Shown piece after piece: positions 33,301 to 39,565 of a DNA stretch of 51,622 nucleotides (position 1 is its first letter; every line of letters begins with the position of its first letter). Position numbers and translations under genes: made by a program. The notes under the pieces are model-generated. The model was not told the DNA's origin and did no database searches. It was given only the letters and a program-made list of their open reading frames with translations. The stretch covers positions 1 to 51,622 of the forward strand of contig JAUSFL010000018.1 in assembly GCA_030649735.1 (NCBI GenBank), in the 5' to 3' direction. The stretch is from Candidatus Iainarchaeum sp. GTDB taxonomy: Archaea; Iainarchaeota; Iainarchaeia; Iainarchaeales; UBA10191.

Positions 33301-35096
33301 ACAGGCAAATCCTGGAAACAATTGAAGAGTATGTTGAGGAATTATTTGCGATTAAGGCAGAAAAGATAAAAGACCATAATGGCCTTGAAGGAAGGCGAAT
33401 AAAATACTTTGAAGCAATAGAGCTCTTGAAAGAGCTTGGGTTGGCAAAAAAAGAAAAAATTGCATTAAGCCATTCAACCACAGAGCAATCAAATAAAAGC
33501 ATCAAAGAAATTCTTTCAGGCCTGTTTGACACTGATGGATATGCAAGCAATGCAAGAGCTGGATCATCACACGTTGGGTTTACAACAATCAGCAAAAAGC
33601 TCGCCCAAACAACAAGCCTTGCGCTCTTAAAATTTGGAATCCTGTCAAAAATCAGGTTGAGAAAAAGGGCAGGAAACAAGGCATTCTCAAAAGGACTGTT
33701 GATTCAAAGCAAGCACGACCAATACTGTGTTGAAATTAGGGGCAAAAATAACCTTGAATTGTTTGAGCAAGAAATAGGATTCAAGCTTGAAAGGAAAAAG
33801 AAAGCCCTTGAAATAATAATTGGAAAAATTTCAAAAGAAAACACAAACATTGACACAATTCCAGAAATTAAGAAACTAACGGGCTTTTCATTCAATCCTT
33901 CAAGAAAATTCCTTAAAGCAAATGTTGAGAATGATAAATTGCTAAATCTTTCAGAATCTGACGTTTTTTGGGATGAAATTAAGGAAAAAACAGAATTTTC
34001 TCCAGACTTTGAGTTTGTTTACGATTTTAGTGTTAGAGAAAACCATAATTTCATAGCAAATGGATTCTTCGTGCATAATACTGCTTCGGCAGAGAAAGAC
34101 GAGTTCGGGGAAGGCGGTTGGACTTTAAAGGCCGGAGCATTGGTTTTGGCTTCTGGTGGAATGGCAATGATTGATGAATTTGACAAAATGAACCCTGAAG
34201 ACCGCTCTTCAATGCATGAAGCATTAGAGCAAGGAACCATAAGCATTGCAAAGGCGGGAATTGTGACAACATTCCGCACTGACACCAGCGTTCTTGCGGC
34301 AGCAAACCCAAAATACGCAAGGTTTGACGCTTACATGAATTCTTTAGAGCAAGTCGACCTTCCGCCAACATTGATCAGCCGCTTTGACTTATTGTTTTTG
34401 ATAAAGGACAATTTGGACAGGAAAAAAGACGAAGACATTACAGACTTCATCCTGAAAAGGCACCAGGAAGGCGAAAAGGCAATTCATGAAAAAAAATTCC
34501 AGGTAAAAATGGATGAAGTGAAAACAGAATCAGTAAATGAGGAAAGCGTTGACCCGGAATTCCTGAAAAAATACATTAGTTACGCAAGGCAGAAAATATT
34601 CCCAATAATGACTGACGCCGCAATGAACCACATCAGGGAATTTTACCTGAAGTTAAGGGACATGGGAAGGCAGGACAAGGTTTATGCCGCAACGCACAGG
34701 CAATTGGAAGCCCTAATCCGCCTGTCTGAAGCAAGCGCGCGTGTGCGCCTGAAAGATTTTGTCGAGGAAGAAGACACTGAAAGGGCAACGCGCATTTTCA
34801 GGGCATCTCTTGACGAGCTTGCAATTGACAAGGAAACTGGAAAATTGGACATTGACTTGATTACTTCAGGCCAGGCTTCAAGCAAGACTTCGCAAATCAA
34901 GAAAATTGTCGGAATCATCAGGGAAAAAACACAGGATGGAAGAAGCCAGGCAGCCTATGATGAAGTGGTAAAAATTGCGGTGTCTGAAGGAATTGACGAA
35001 GACCGCGCCAAAGAACTCATTAGCGACTTGAAAAAGAAAGGCGAGCTTTACGAGCCAACGCTCGGCTGGCTTAAAATGACAGACAGGAAAGACTGA
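30312..35096 (+). CDS. mcm: MCM replicative helicase precursor with two inteins
   Basis: 1594-residue precursor. After removal of inteins at 336-704 and 735-1256 the MCM is 703 residues, a normal archaeal size. N-terminal domain with zinc ribbon CRRCG...MCEC near 154-180, AAA+ core with Walker A GDPG|TAKSQ split by intein 1, TTSGVGL|TASAEKDEFG split by intein 2, Walker B MAMIDEFDKM, sensor NPKYARFD, arginine finger LISRFDLLF, and a C-terminal winged helix (last ~75 residues, ending PTLGWLKM). It unwinds DNA at the fork. TTG start with AAAGGTG 7 nt upstream. The Bro-N gene follows after 2 nt. Both splicing events are needed for a working ATPase site. Confidence 0.95.
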   Translation: MVEELREVQAESSENPFVEKFEEFFKVQSIKKQVERLIGSYPEKKSLTIDFKELEQFDYQLADELLANPDNVLQGAQIAIQKVEVPALEIDAFSPHVRFFNLPKDSTVLIRDVSAKHLGKLMAIEGVVRQFNQVQPKLKMAIWKCRRCGNSYKMEQDGFSIKMPAMCECKHRDFELNEPESTFINHQKIGVQEPLEKLKGSEQANTLDVHALDDLVNKVTPGDKTIIVGILRLYPPQKDKHLIYGRYLEALSIQEKEREFEEMEVSKEEEEEIKKFSKKRNAFEVLRQSIAPSIYGHDTVKDAIVLQLFNGVKKTLPGEMKVRGNIHVLLVGDPGCLVGDERVALGNGSIERIMDLGKEHLQELQTQVLTGEGGKKRDWATCFHYYKQQPVIEIITESGKSIKGTLNHPLLCVSKENSSVKRAWKRLDEFKIGDKVASVTKIPCTITAEIPTGFKTVLQENNSKAKGKLPEKVSKKLAGFLGYCIGDGWAQKYRIGFVVSEEEIDLLPKLLEASEELFGIKPSLEKKKLKNGRKVQMHYAIIHSKNIAKNLSFLQEKRIPKLIMRSGNKVAAEFIKWLFEADGCVFSKGRGKRAIALKAKNIELLRDVQMLLLRFGIHSRITENALQIRRGKDIIKFSKSIGFASEKKKSRMKQLAKDAESFGRFNSQRSERIVKIIKHSPEDVFDIEVPKTHRFIANGIISHNTAKSQMLRAIGQIAPKSIYAAGKTTSGVGLCVAPDTLILNDNGFKEIKEFVEDSFDEKKAIEEIQGAFSNQFNSKNANCLSPSLKMEEKPIYKIWRIKAPEKMFKIKTRSGKEIKLTPNTSLPRIKDGKVEWIKSSLLEAGDFVATARKLPQGKQKVYCAEILSSHQTIRIQNNVSKEFSEITNKLIKKKNCTLEELAKSIGLKKERFYRWRMQKFYQGIPLSVFWKLGIEAGIPKNQLAGKIKTVFSRYGKNINIPERLDNEKLCYLAGLALGDGSLYEGKNTAQLRIWSADRQILETIEEYVEELFAIKAEKIKDHNGLEGRRIKYFEAIELLKELGLAKKEKIALSHSTTEQSNKSIKEILSGLFDTDGYASNARAGSSHVGFTTISKKLAQTTSLALLKFGILSKIRLRKRAGNKAFSKGLLIQSKHDQYCVEIRGKNNLELFEQEIGFKLERKKKALEIIIGKISKENTNIDTIPEIKKLTGFSFNPSRKFLKANVENDKLLNLSESDVFWDEIKEKTEFSPDFEFVYDFSVRENHNFIANGFFVHNTASAEKDEFGEGGWTLKAGALVLASGGMAMIDEFDKMNPEDRSSMHEALEQGTISIAKAGIVTTFRTDTSVLAAANPKYARFDAYMNSLEQVDLPPTLISRFDLLFLIKDNLDRKKDEDITDFILKRHQEGEKAIHEKKFQVKMDEVKTESVNEESVDPEFLKKYISYARQKIFPIMTDAAMNHIREFYLKLRDMGRQDKVYAATHRQLEALIRLSEASARVRLKDFVEEEDTERATRIFRASLDELAIDKETGKLDIDLITSGQASSKTSQIKKIVGIIREKTQDGRSQAAYDEVVKIAVSEGIDEDRAKELISDLKKKGELYEPTLGWLKMTDRKD
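31317..32423 (+). other. Intein 1 of MCM, in the Walker A loop, with LAGLIDADG motifs
   Basis: 369 residues (precursor 336-704). Begins CLVGDERV, block B has GTLNHPLL (T..H intact), ends HRFIANGIISHN, and the +1 residue is Thr of TAKSQ. Endonuclease motifs LAGFLGYCIGDGW near 476-488 and FIKWLFEADGC near 574-584 both keep an acidic residue. Removal restores GDPGTAKSQ, so an unspliced protein cannot bind ATP. Confidence 0.95.
32514..34079 (+). other. Intein 2 of MCM, large, with extra HTH and LAGLIDADG motifs
   Basis: 522 residues (precursor 735-1256), starting CVAPDTLI and ending HNFIANGFFVHN before Thr +1 (TASAEKDEF). LAGLIDADG motifs: LCYLAGLALGDG near 968-979 and LSGLFDTDG near 1067-1075. 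Between the splicing and endonuclease parts an HTH-like segment (LEELAKSIGLKKERFYRW, near 900-917) may be a DNA-recognition domain. Block B reads LTPNTSLP, with Thr where the usual His stands. Confidence 0.93.
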
Positions 35097-35098
35097 AA

Positions 35099-35959
35099 AT
35101 GAACGAGCATAATGCGTTGGTAGTGTTTCAGGACAAAAAAATCCGGAGAACCTGGCACGAAAACGAATGGCATTTTTCAGTGATTGACGTTGTCGCAGCA
35201 TTAACTGAAAGTGATAATCCTCGAAATTACTGGCATATGATTAAGATAAGGGAAAAAGAAGCTGGAATCGAACTGTCCACATTTTGTGTACAGTTGAAAC
35301 TCACTGCAGAAGATGGAAAATTAAGAGAAACAGACTGCGCCAATACAAGAAGCATGTTCCGCGTAATTCAGTCAATCCCCTCGCCAAAAGCAGAACCATT
35401 CAAGCAATGGCTCGCCCAAGTGGGCTTCGAAAGAGTCCAAGAGATAGAAAATCCAGAACTTGCGCAAAAACGCATGAAAGAAATTTACCAAGCAAAAGGA
35501 TACTCTGAAGACTGGATTGAAAAAAGAGTCCGTGGAATAGCAGTCCGTCAAGAACTCACTGATGAATGGAAAAAGCGAGGAGTGCAAGAAAGCAAAGAAT
35601 TTGCGATTTTAACAAATGAAATAAGCAAGGCAACTTTCGGCAAGACAGTGGAAGAATACAGGCAATTCAAAAGCCTTTCAAAACAAAACCTCCGAGACCA
35701 CATGACAGACCTGGAACTGATTTTTTCAATGCTTGGCGAACGCGCCACAACAGAAATTACCCGGACAAAAAACTCGCAAGGCTTTGACGAAAATTCAACC
35801 GCAGCACGCAAAGGCGGCAAAATTGCGGGAGATGCGCGCAAAAAACTTGAGATAGAAACAAAAAAGCAAGTTGCAAGCAAAGAAAACTACCTGCAAGAAC
35901 CAGAAAAAGAAAAGCGAAAAAGACTAGCAGACCCTAAAATGAGTGGTAGGAAAGATTGA
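35099..35959 (+). CDS. Bro-N / DinD-like protein
   Basis: 286 residues. N-terminal Bro-N domain (KKIRRTWHENEWHFSVIDVVAALT as strand-helix pattern, partly quoted; NPRNYWHMIKIRE; DCANTRSMFRVIQSIPSPKAEPFKQWLA), the DNA-binding antirepressor domain of phage BRO and DNA-damage-inducible DinD proteins. A helical second half contains ELTDEWKKRGV, SKATFGKTVEEYRQFK, LRDHMTDLELIFSMLGERATTEIT and a GG.IAGDARK segment. Such proteins are widespread in bacteria and their mobile elements, so lateral transfer is likely. It begins 2 nt after the mcm stop. Role unknown; a link to DNA damage or phage-type regulation is inferred from family only. Confidence 0.8.
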   Translation: MNEHNALVVFQDKKIRRTWHENEWHFSVIDVVAALTESDNPRNYWHMIKIREKEAGIELSTFCVQLKLTAEDGKLRETDCANTRSMFRVIQSIPSPKAEPFKQWLAQVGFERVQEIENPELAQKRMKEIYQAKGYSEDWIEKRVRGIAVRQELTDEWKKRGVQESKEFAILTNEISKATFGKTVEEYRQFKSLSKQNLRDHMTDLELIFSMLGERATTEITRTKNSQGFDENSTAARKGGKIAGDARKKLEIETKKQVASKENYLQEPEKEKRKRLADPKMSGRKD

Positions 35960-36379
35960 GTGGTGTTTTCATTGACTGAATTCAAACACATTGCAAAAGA
36001 CGTTCAGGAAGATAGAAAAGTAGTTTTCACAGCACAGTCTGCAAGAAACTTTCACCAACGAATGCTAATCTGCAAGTTTGCCTTCGGGCAAGGTGTTGTT
36101 CCAGTAAACCCGTTCAACACTTTCGGATACTACTTGTACGAGCTTGTTGACAGAAATGCAGTAAGGAACGGCAATAATAATCTCCTGAAGCGCTGTGACG
36201 AGCTCTGGGTTTTTGGAGAAATAAGCAATGGAGTGCTGGCCGAAATTCAAATGTTCAAAAAACTGGGCAAGCCAATAAAATACTTTGACATTTCACAATT
36301 GCCTGAAAGCATTGTGGAAATTGCCAAGGAAAAAGCAATAATGGAAGAAGACACTGAGCAATTCAAGAACGAATTATAA
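35960..36379 (+). CDS. Nucleoside 2-deoxyribosyltransferase-like protein (DUF4406/DUF7768 type)
   Basis: 139 residues. The body has the Rossmann-like pattern of this group: FAFGQGVVPVNPFNTFGYYLYEL, then NNNLLKRCDELWVFGEISNGVLAEIQMFKKLGKPIKYFDIS, where D/E residues in ELWVFG and NGVLAEI correspond to the substrate pocket of nucleoside deoxyribosyltransferases. GTG start directly after the Bro-N stop codon (no gap), so the two are coupled. Other members occur with phage and defence-type genes. Activity is unproven; no metal motif. Confidence 0.55.
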   Translation: MVFSLTEFKHIAKDVQEDRKVVFTAQSARNFHQRMLICKFAFGQGVVPVNPFNTFGYYLYELVDRNAVRNGNNNLLKRCDELWVFGEISNGVLAEIQMFKKLGKPIKYFDISQLPESIVEIAKEKAIMEEDTEQFKNEL

Positions 36380-36430
36380 TCAAGCTCTAAATTGAAGGCT
36401 TTTTAAAAACAACCAAATCCAGTTTCTATC

Positions 36431-37234
36431 ATGAACTCAAAGCTGATTGCAGAATTAGTAATAGTGTTCTTGATTGTGCAGTCCTTGGGACTGTATGTTG
36501 CAAGCTCGCTCGTGGCACAGGACGTGCATGCGACAATTGTTTCAGACAATCCGGACGACATTGCAAACACTGCCGGGCTTTTGCTTTACATTCTCTCTTT
36601 CACGGTGATTTTGCTTTTGGTGATAAAATTCTTCAAGGCAAAAACAAGTTATTTGGTTTTGAAGGCTTTTGAAACTCTCGCGATTTTTGGAAGCTCTGTC
36701 ATTGTTTTCTCAATATTCTTTGGAGACGCTTTCGGGCTTGCGCTGGCATTGCTTTTGGTTGCATTAAGGATTGGAGTTTCAAAAAACATTTGGATACGGA
36801 ACATTGCAAGCATGATTGCAGTTGTTGGAGCAGGCTCCTTGATTGGAGTTTCCTTGGGAATAATCCCAATAATTCTTTTCATTGTTGCATTGATAATTTA
36901 CGATTACATTGCAGTCTTCAAAACCAAGCACATGGTGAGCATTGCAAAGGCAGTCGTTGACAAAAACCTGGCCTTCACTATTGCCTTGCCGACAAAAGAG
37001 CACAAGTTCGAGCTGGGCACTGGAGACCTTGTGATTCCTTTAGTGTTTGCAAGCGCGTCAGTGCAAAATTCCGGAATGATTGCGGGAATTTTTGTTCTTG
37101 CAGGATCATTGGCTGGACTGCTTTTGACAATTGACTACAGCAGCAAGCATGTTGGAAAAGCCTTGCCTGCAATTCCACTGCAGGGAATTTTCATGATTGC
37201 GGCCTTTGGAGTGGCAAAAGTTTTGGGGTTTTAA
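36431..37234 (+). CDS. Presenilin-like intramembrane aspartyl protease (A22/PSH family)
   Basis: 267 residues with about nine membrane helices. Catalytic motifs of GxGD proteases are visible: IIYDYIAVF (first Asp, near 156-164) and LGTGDLVIPL (second Asp, near 196-205), then LPAIPLQG near 245 corresponding to the PAL motif. Archaeal PSH proteins of this type cleave membrane-embedded substrates and are the closest prokaryotic relatives of presenilin. ATG 36431 lies downstream of AT-rich tttttaaaaac at 36400-36410. It stands between the Bro-N pair and the translation factor genes. Confidence 0.85.
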   Translation: MNSKLIAELVIVFLIVQSLGLYVASSLVAQDVHATIVSDNPDDIANTAGLLLYILSFTVILLLVIKFFKAKTSYLVLKAFETLAIFGSSVIVFSIFFGDAFGLALALLLVALRIGVSKNIWIRNIASMIAVVGAGSLIGVSLGIIPIILFIVALIIYDYIAVFKTKHMVSIAKAVVDKNLAFTIALPTKEHKFELGTGDLVIPLVFASASVQNSGMIAGIFVLAGSLAGLLLTIDYSSKHVGKALPAIPLQGIFMIAAFGVAKVLGF

Positions 37235-37322
37235 GAGGCAAAAACCAGGGTTTTTTCTGAAATTGTTATAAAAACACATTGCCCCACAAAGCTATTTAGA
37301 AGAAAGAAACAGGTTTTGAAAA

Positions 37323-37730
37323 TTGATTGAGTATGAAAAAATGCTTGACAGGCTTTACATGCTTGTTCCAAAAGAAGCCTTGATGAAAGAACGCTTTGAA
37401 ATGACAGAGCCTGACTCGTTCATTCAAGGAAACAAGACACTAGTGAAAAATTTTGGAGTAATCCTGAAGCAAATACGCCGCGAACAAAGGCACTTGCAAA
37501 AGTTCTTGACTAAAGAGCTCGCAACTCCTGCAGGCGTTGAGGAAGGAAGGCTGGTTTTGGGGACAAAGCTTTCAAGAACCCAAGTGATTAACGCCTTCCA
37601 AAACTATGCAAAACAGTACGTGCTTTGCGGAACCTGCGGAAAGCCAGACACTCATTTTGAAGACGTGCAAGGAATCAAGGTCTTGAAGTGCGAAGCCTGC
37701 GGGGCAAGAACAGCAATCAAGAAAATCTGA
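37323..37730 (+). CDS. eif2b: Translation initiation factor aIF2 beta
   Basis: 135 residues: helical N-terminus (EYEKMLDRLYMLVP), core FGVILKQIRREQRHLQKFLTKELATPAG, HTH-like segment, and C-terminal zinc finger CGTCGKPDT...CEACGAR. It is the beta subunit of the factor carrying initiator tRNA. TTG start at 37323 with a purine-rich region upstream. DUF424, aIF1A and RIO1 follow in the same direction, a common archaeal translation neighbourhood. Confidence 0.95.
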   Translation: MIEYEKMLDRLYMLVPKEALMKERFEMTEPDSFIQGNKTLVKNFGVILKQIRREQRHLQKFLTKELATPAGVEEGRLVLGTKLSRTQVINAFQNYAKQYVLCGTCGKPDTHFEDVQGIKVLKCEACGARTAIKKI

Positions 37731-37746
37731 TTTTTAAGGTGAAAGA

Positions 37747-38037
37747 ACGTTCGCTAAAATCCACAACGCGCAAGGAATTGAAGTGCTGGCATGCTGTGAC
37801 AAGGAGCTTGTTGGAAAAACATTGTGCGATGGGGAAATAATTTTTGAAGTGAGGGAAAGATTCTACAAAGGGTTTCCAGTCACTGAAAAAAAGCTTTCAG
37901 GGCTTTTGAAAAATTCGCAAAACGCAAACCTTGTCGGAAAAAAAGCGGTCGGAGTTGCGTTAAAGCAAGGCTTAATAACACAATCAAGCATTAGATTAAT
38001 TCAAGACGTGCCGCACGTTCAAATATTCAAAATTTAA
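37747..38037 (+). CDS. DUF424 protein with apparent non-AUG (ACG) start
   Basis: About 96 residues matching archaeal DUF424: FAKIHNAQGIEVLACCDKELVGKTL, FYKGFPVTEKKLSGLL, NANLVGKKAVGVALKQGLI, VPHVQIFKI. The frame is open back to TAA 37735, but the conserved N-terminus contains no ATG, GTG or TTG. A GGTGA ribosome site (37738-37742) sits 4 nt before ACG 37747, exactly where a start is expected; the first usable standard codon, GTG 37783, would delete 12 conserved residues. Either ACG (or another near-cognate codon) is used, or the base is a mutation or sequencing error. Function of DUF424 is unknown; its linkage to aIF2 beta and aIF1A is conserved in many archaea. Confidence 0.8.
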   Translation, partial: TFAKIHNAQGIEVLACCDKELVGKTLCDGEIIFEVRERFYKGFPVTEKKLSGLLKNSQNANLVGKKAVGVALKQGLITQSSIRLIQDVPHVQIFKI

Positions 38038-38061
38038 AAAAAAAGCAGAGTGAGTGAAAAA

Positions 38062-38382
38062 ATGCCAGCACCAGCACCGCCTGAAGGAGAAGAGCAGTTT
38101 ACTAGGCTGCGCTTGCCGAACAGGAAAGAAGGCGAAATTCTTGGAATTGCAATCCAATTGCACGGCGGAGACCAAATCAAGGTTGCTTGCGAGGACGGCA
38201 AGGAAAGAATGTGCAGGATTCCAGGCAAGCTGAAAAAAAGAGTTTGGATTCGCGAAGGCGATGTTGTAATCATCAGGATTTGGGACTTCCAGCCTTCAAA
38301 GGCAGACATTGTCTGGAGATACTTGGGAATGCAGGTTGAAAGGCTTGAAAGGCAAGGGCTTTTGAAAAACCTGCCGCGTTAA
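38062..38382 (+). CDS. eif1a: Translation initiation factor aIF1A
   Basis: 106 residues of OB fold: [54 protein letters not shown] is the canonical core (described, not a full quote in function), with VWRY near the end. It binds the small subunit A site during initiation. ATG 38062 is preferred since GTGAGTGA at 38050-38057 is a ribosome-binding core 4-8 nt upstream; using GTG 38050 would add four residues. Confidence 0.94.
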   Translation: MPAPAPPEGEEQFTRLRLPNRKEGEILGIAIQLHGGDQIKVACEDGKERMCRIPGKLKKRVWIREGDVVIIRIWDFQPSKADIVWRYLGMQVERLERQGLLKNLPR

Positions 38383-38393
38383 AAGTGAAAAAA

Positions 38394-38768
38394 ATGCCGA
38401 TTTTTAAGAAAGCCAGGAAAACAATTTCTTTAAGGATTCTGAAAGCTTCAAGAAAAAAAACTAGCCCAATGCTCGCGCGGGCAAGAAGCCTGAAAAAAGA
38501 GGCAAGGAATGCAAAAGCAAACGCAAGGCTTGCTTTCCAAATCGGGCAAGGGTATGATTCAACCATCCAAGATTACGGCAGGACAATGCCCAAGGCCGGC
38601 TTTGTGCAGGACGCAAGGGCCAGATTAAGGGAAATGAACTCAAGGCAGGGAAACAATGAAAGAGTTTTCAGGGAAAAAATAAATGCCGCGGATTTTTTGA
38701 AAGCCCAAGCCTTGCAGAAAAGGGCAAGGGCCAAAAGGGCCGCGAAATTCATTGCGGGAAAGCGCTGA
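38394..38768 (+). CDS. Basic Ala/Lys-rich helical protein (family A paralogue)
   Basis: 124 residues from ATG 38394, with GTGA 5 nt upstream. Highly basic and helical. The N-terminal RKTISLRILKASRKKTS aligns with RKALALNVLKNARKKSS of the 12375-12737 protein, and the C-terminal KRAAKFIAGKR aligns with KKANWIAGKNR there. No cysteine, no membrane segment, no known domain. It lies 11 nt after aIF1A and shortly before RIO1, a ribosome maturation kinase, so like its relative it is embedded among RNA/translation genes. Confidence 0.55.
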   Translation: MPIFKKARKTISLRILKASRKKTSPMLARARSLKKEARNAKANARLAFQIGQGYDSTIQDYGRTMPKAGFVQDARARLREMNSRQGNNERVFREKINAADFLKAQALQKRARAKRAAKFIAGKR

Positions 38769-38772
38769 AAAG

Positions 38773-38780
38773 TTTTATAA
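38773..38780 (+). promoter_or_regulatory. TATA box of the RIO1 gene
   Basis: ttttataa lies 24-31 nt before ATG 38804, right after the stop of the preceding gene, with no ribosome site in between; this predicts a leaderless mRNA. Confidence 0.55.
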
Positions 38781-38803
38781 CCAAAAGCAACACTAATTTT
38801 ATC

Positions 38804-39565
38804 ATGCAAGAGAAAGAAGACAAGGAACTGACAAAGGAATTAAAGGACGAGAATGTCCGGAAAGTATTCCAGCGGGTTTTCGATAATCAAACAATCCAGA
38901 CAATCCACTCGCTTGCAATGAAAGGCAATTTCAAGCAGCTTGAAAGCCTGGTGAACGAGGGAAAGGAAGCGCTGGTGTTTCGCGCGACAGACAATTCGGG
39001 CAATTACAAGGCAGTGAAAGTCTACAAAATCACTGCCTCGACTTTCAACAACATGCTGCCTTACATTCAAGGAGACGAAAGATTCAGGAAAATCAAGCAC
39101 GAAAAAAGCGACCTGGTTTTTGCATGGTGCAGGAAAGAATTCAAGAACCTTGAAGCCTGCATGGCAGCCAAAGTCTCGGCGCCAATGCCAATCGCGTTCA
39201 AGGACAACGCTCTGGTGATGGAATTCATTGGGGATTCTGAAGGAAATTCAGCGCCAATCCTGAAGACAATTGTTTCAGAGCTTGACTGGCAGGACTGTTA
39301 CAATCAAACCATTGAAGGAATTGCAAGAATGTTCTACAAGGCAAAAATTGTTCACGCCGATTTGTCAGAGTACAATTTGCTTTTCCATGAAGGAAAAATT
39401 GTCTTCATTGACGTCGGGCAGGCAGTTTCACTGTCGCATCCACGGGCAAAAGAGTTTTTGGAAAGGGACTTGAAAAACATCTCGAACTTTTTTTCGAAAA
39501 AAGGCCTTGCGAAAAACGTCCAGGAAATAAAGGAAGACTTGAAAAAAACTAAGGAGTCATTGTGA
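38804..39565 (+). CDS. rio1: RIO1-type serine/threonine kinase
   Basis: 253 residues. Glycine-poor nucleotide loop EGKEALVFRATD, catalytic lysine in KAVKVYK, the RIO catalytic loop HADLSEYNLL (Asp and Asn) and metal-binding FIDVGQAV. The long N-terminal lead and the flexible-loop STFNNMLPYI fit RIO1 rather than RIO2 (no N-terminal winged helix). RIO1 acts late in small-subunit maturation, in line with the neighbouring Dim2-type KH gene. The stop abuts the next ATG directly. Confidence 0.93.
   Translation: MQEKEDKELTKELKDENVRKVFQRVFDNQTIQTIHSLAMKGNFKQLESLVNEGKEALVFRATDNSGNYKAVKVYKITASTFNNMLPYIQGDERFRKIKHEKSDLVFAWCRKEFKNLEACMAAKVSAPMPIAFKDNALVMEFIGDSEGNSAPILKTIVSELDWQDCYNQTIEGIARMFYKAKIVHADLSEYNLLFHEGKIVFIDVGQAVSLSHPRAKEFLERDLKNISNFFSKKGLAKNVQEIKEDLKKTKESL

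Noticed and set aside
30312..35096. Possibility that the 1594-codon mcm is a fusion of several proteins
   Set aside because: Both extra segments have intein termini and rejoin conserved MCM motifs on removal, leaving a normal-length MCM.
35099..36379. Integrated phage or integron around the Bro-N gene
   Set aside because: No integrase, attachment-site repeats, tRNA target or other phage genes flank the two genes.
37739..37840. GTG-started alternative frame at the DUF424 locus
   Set aside because: It stops after about 30 codons and has no conserved sequence; the DUF424 frame is clearly the coding one.
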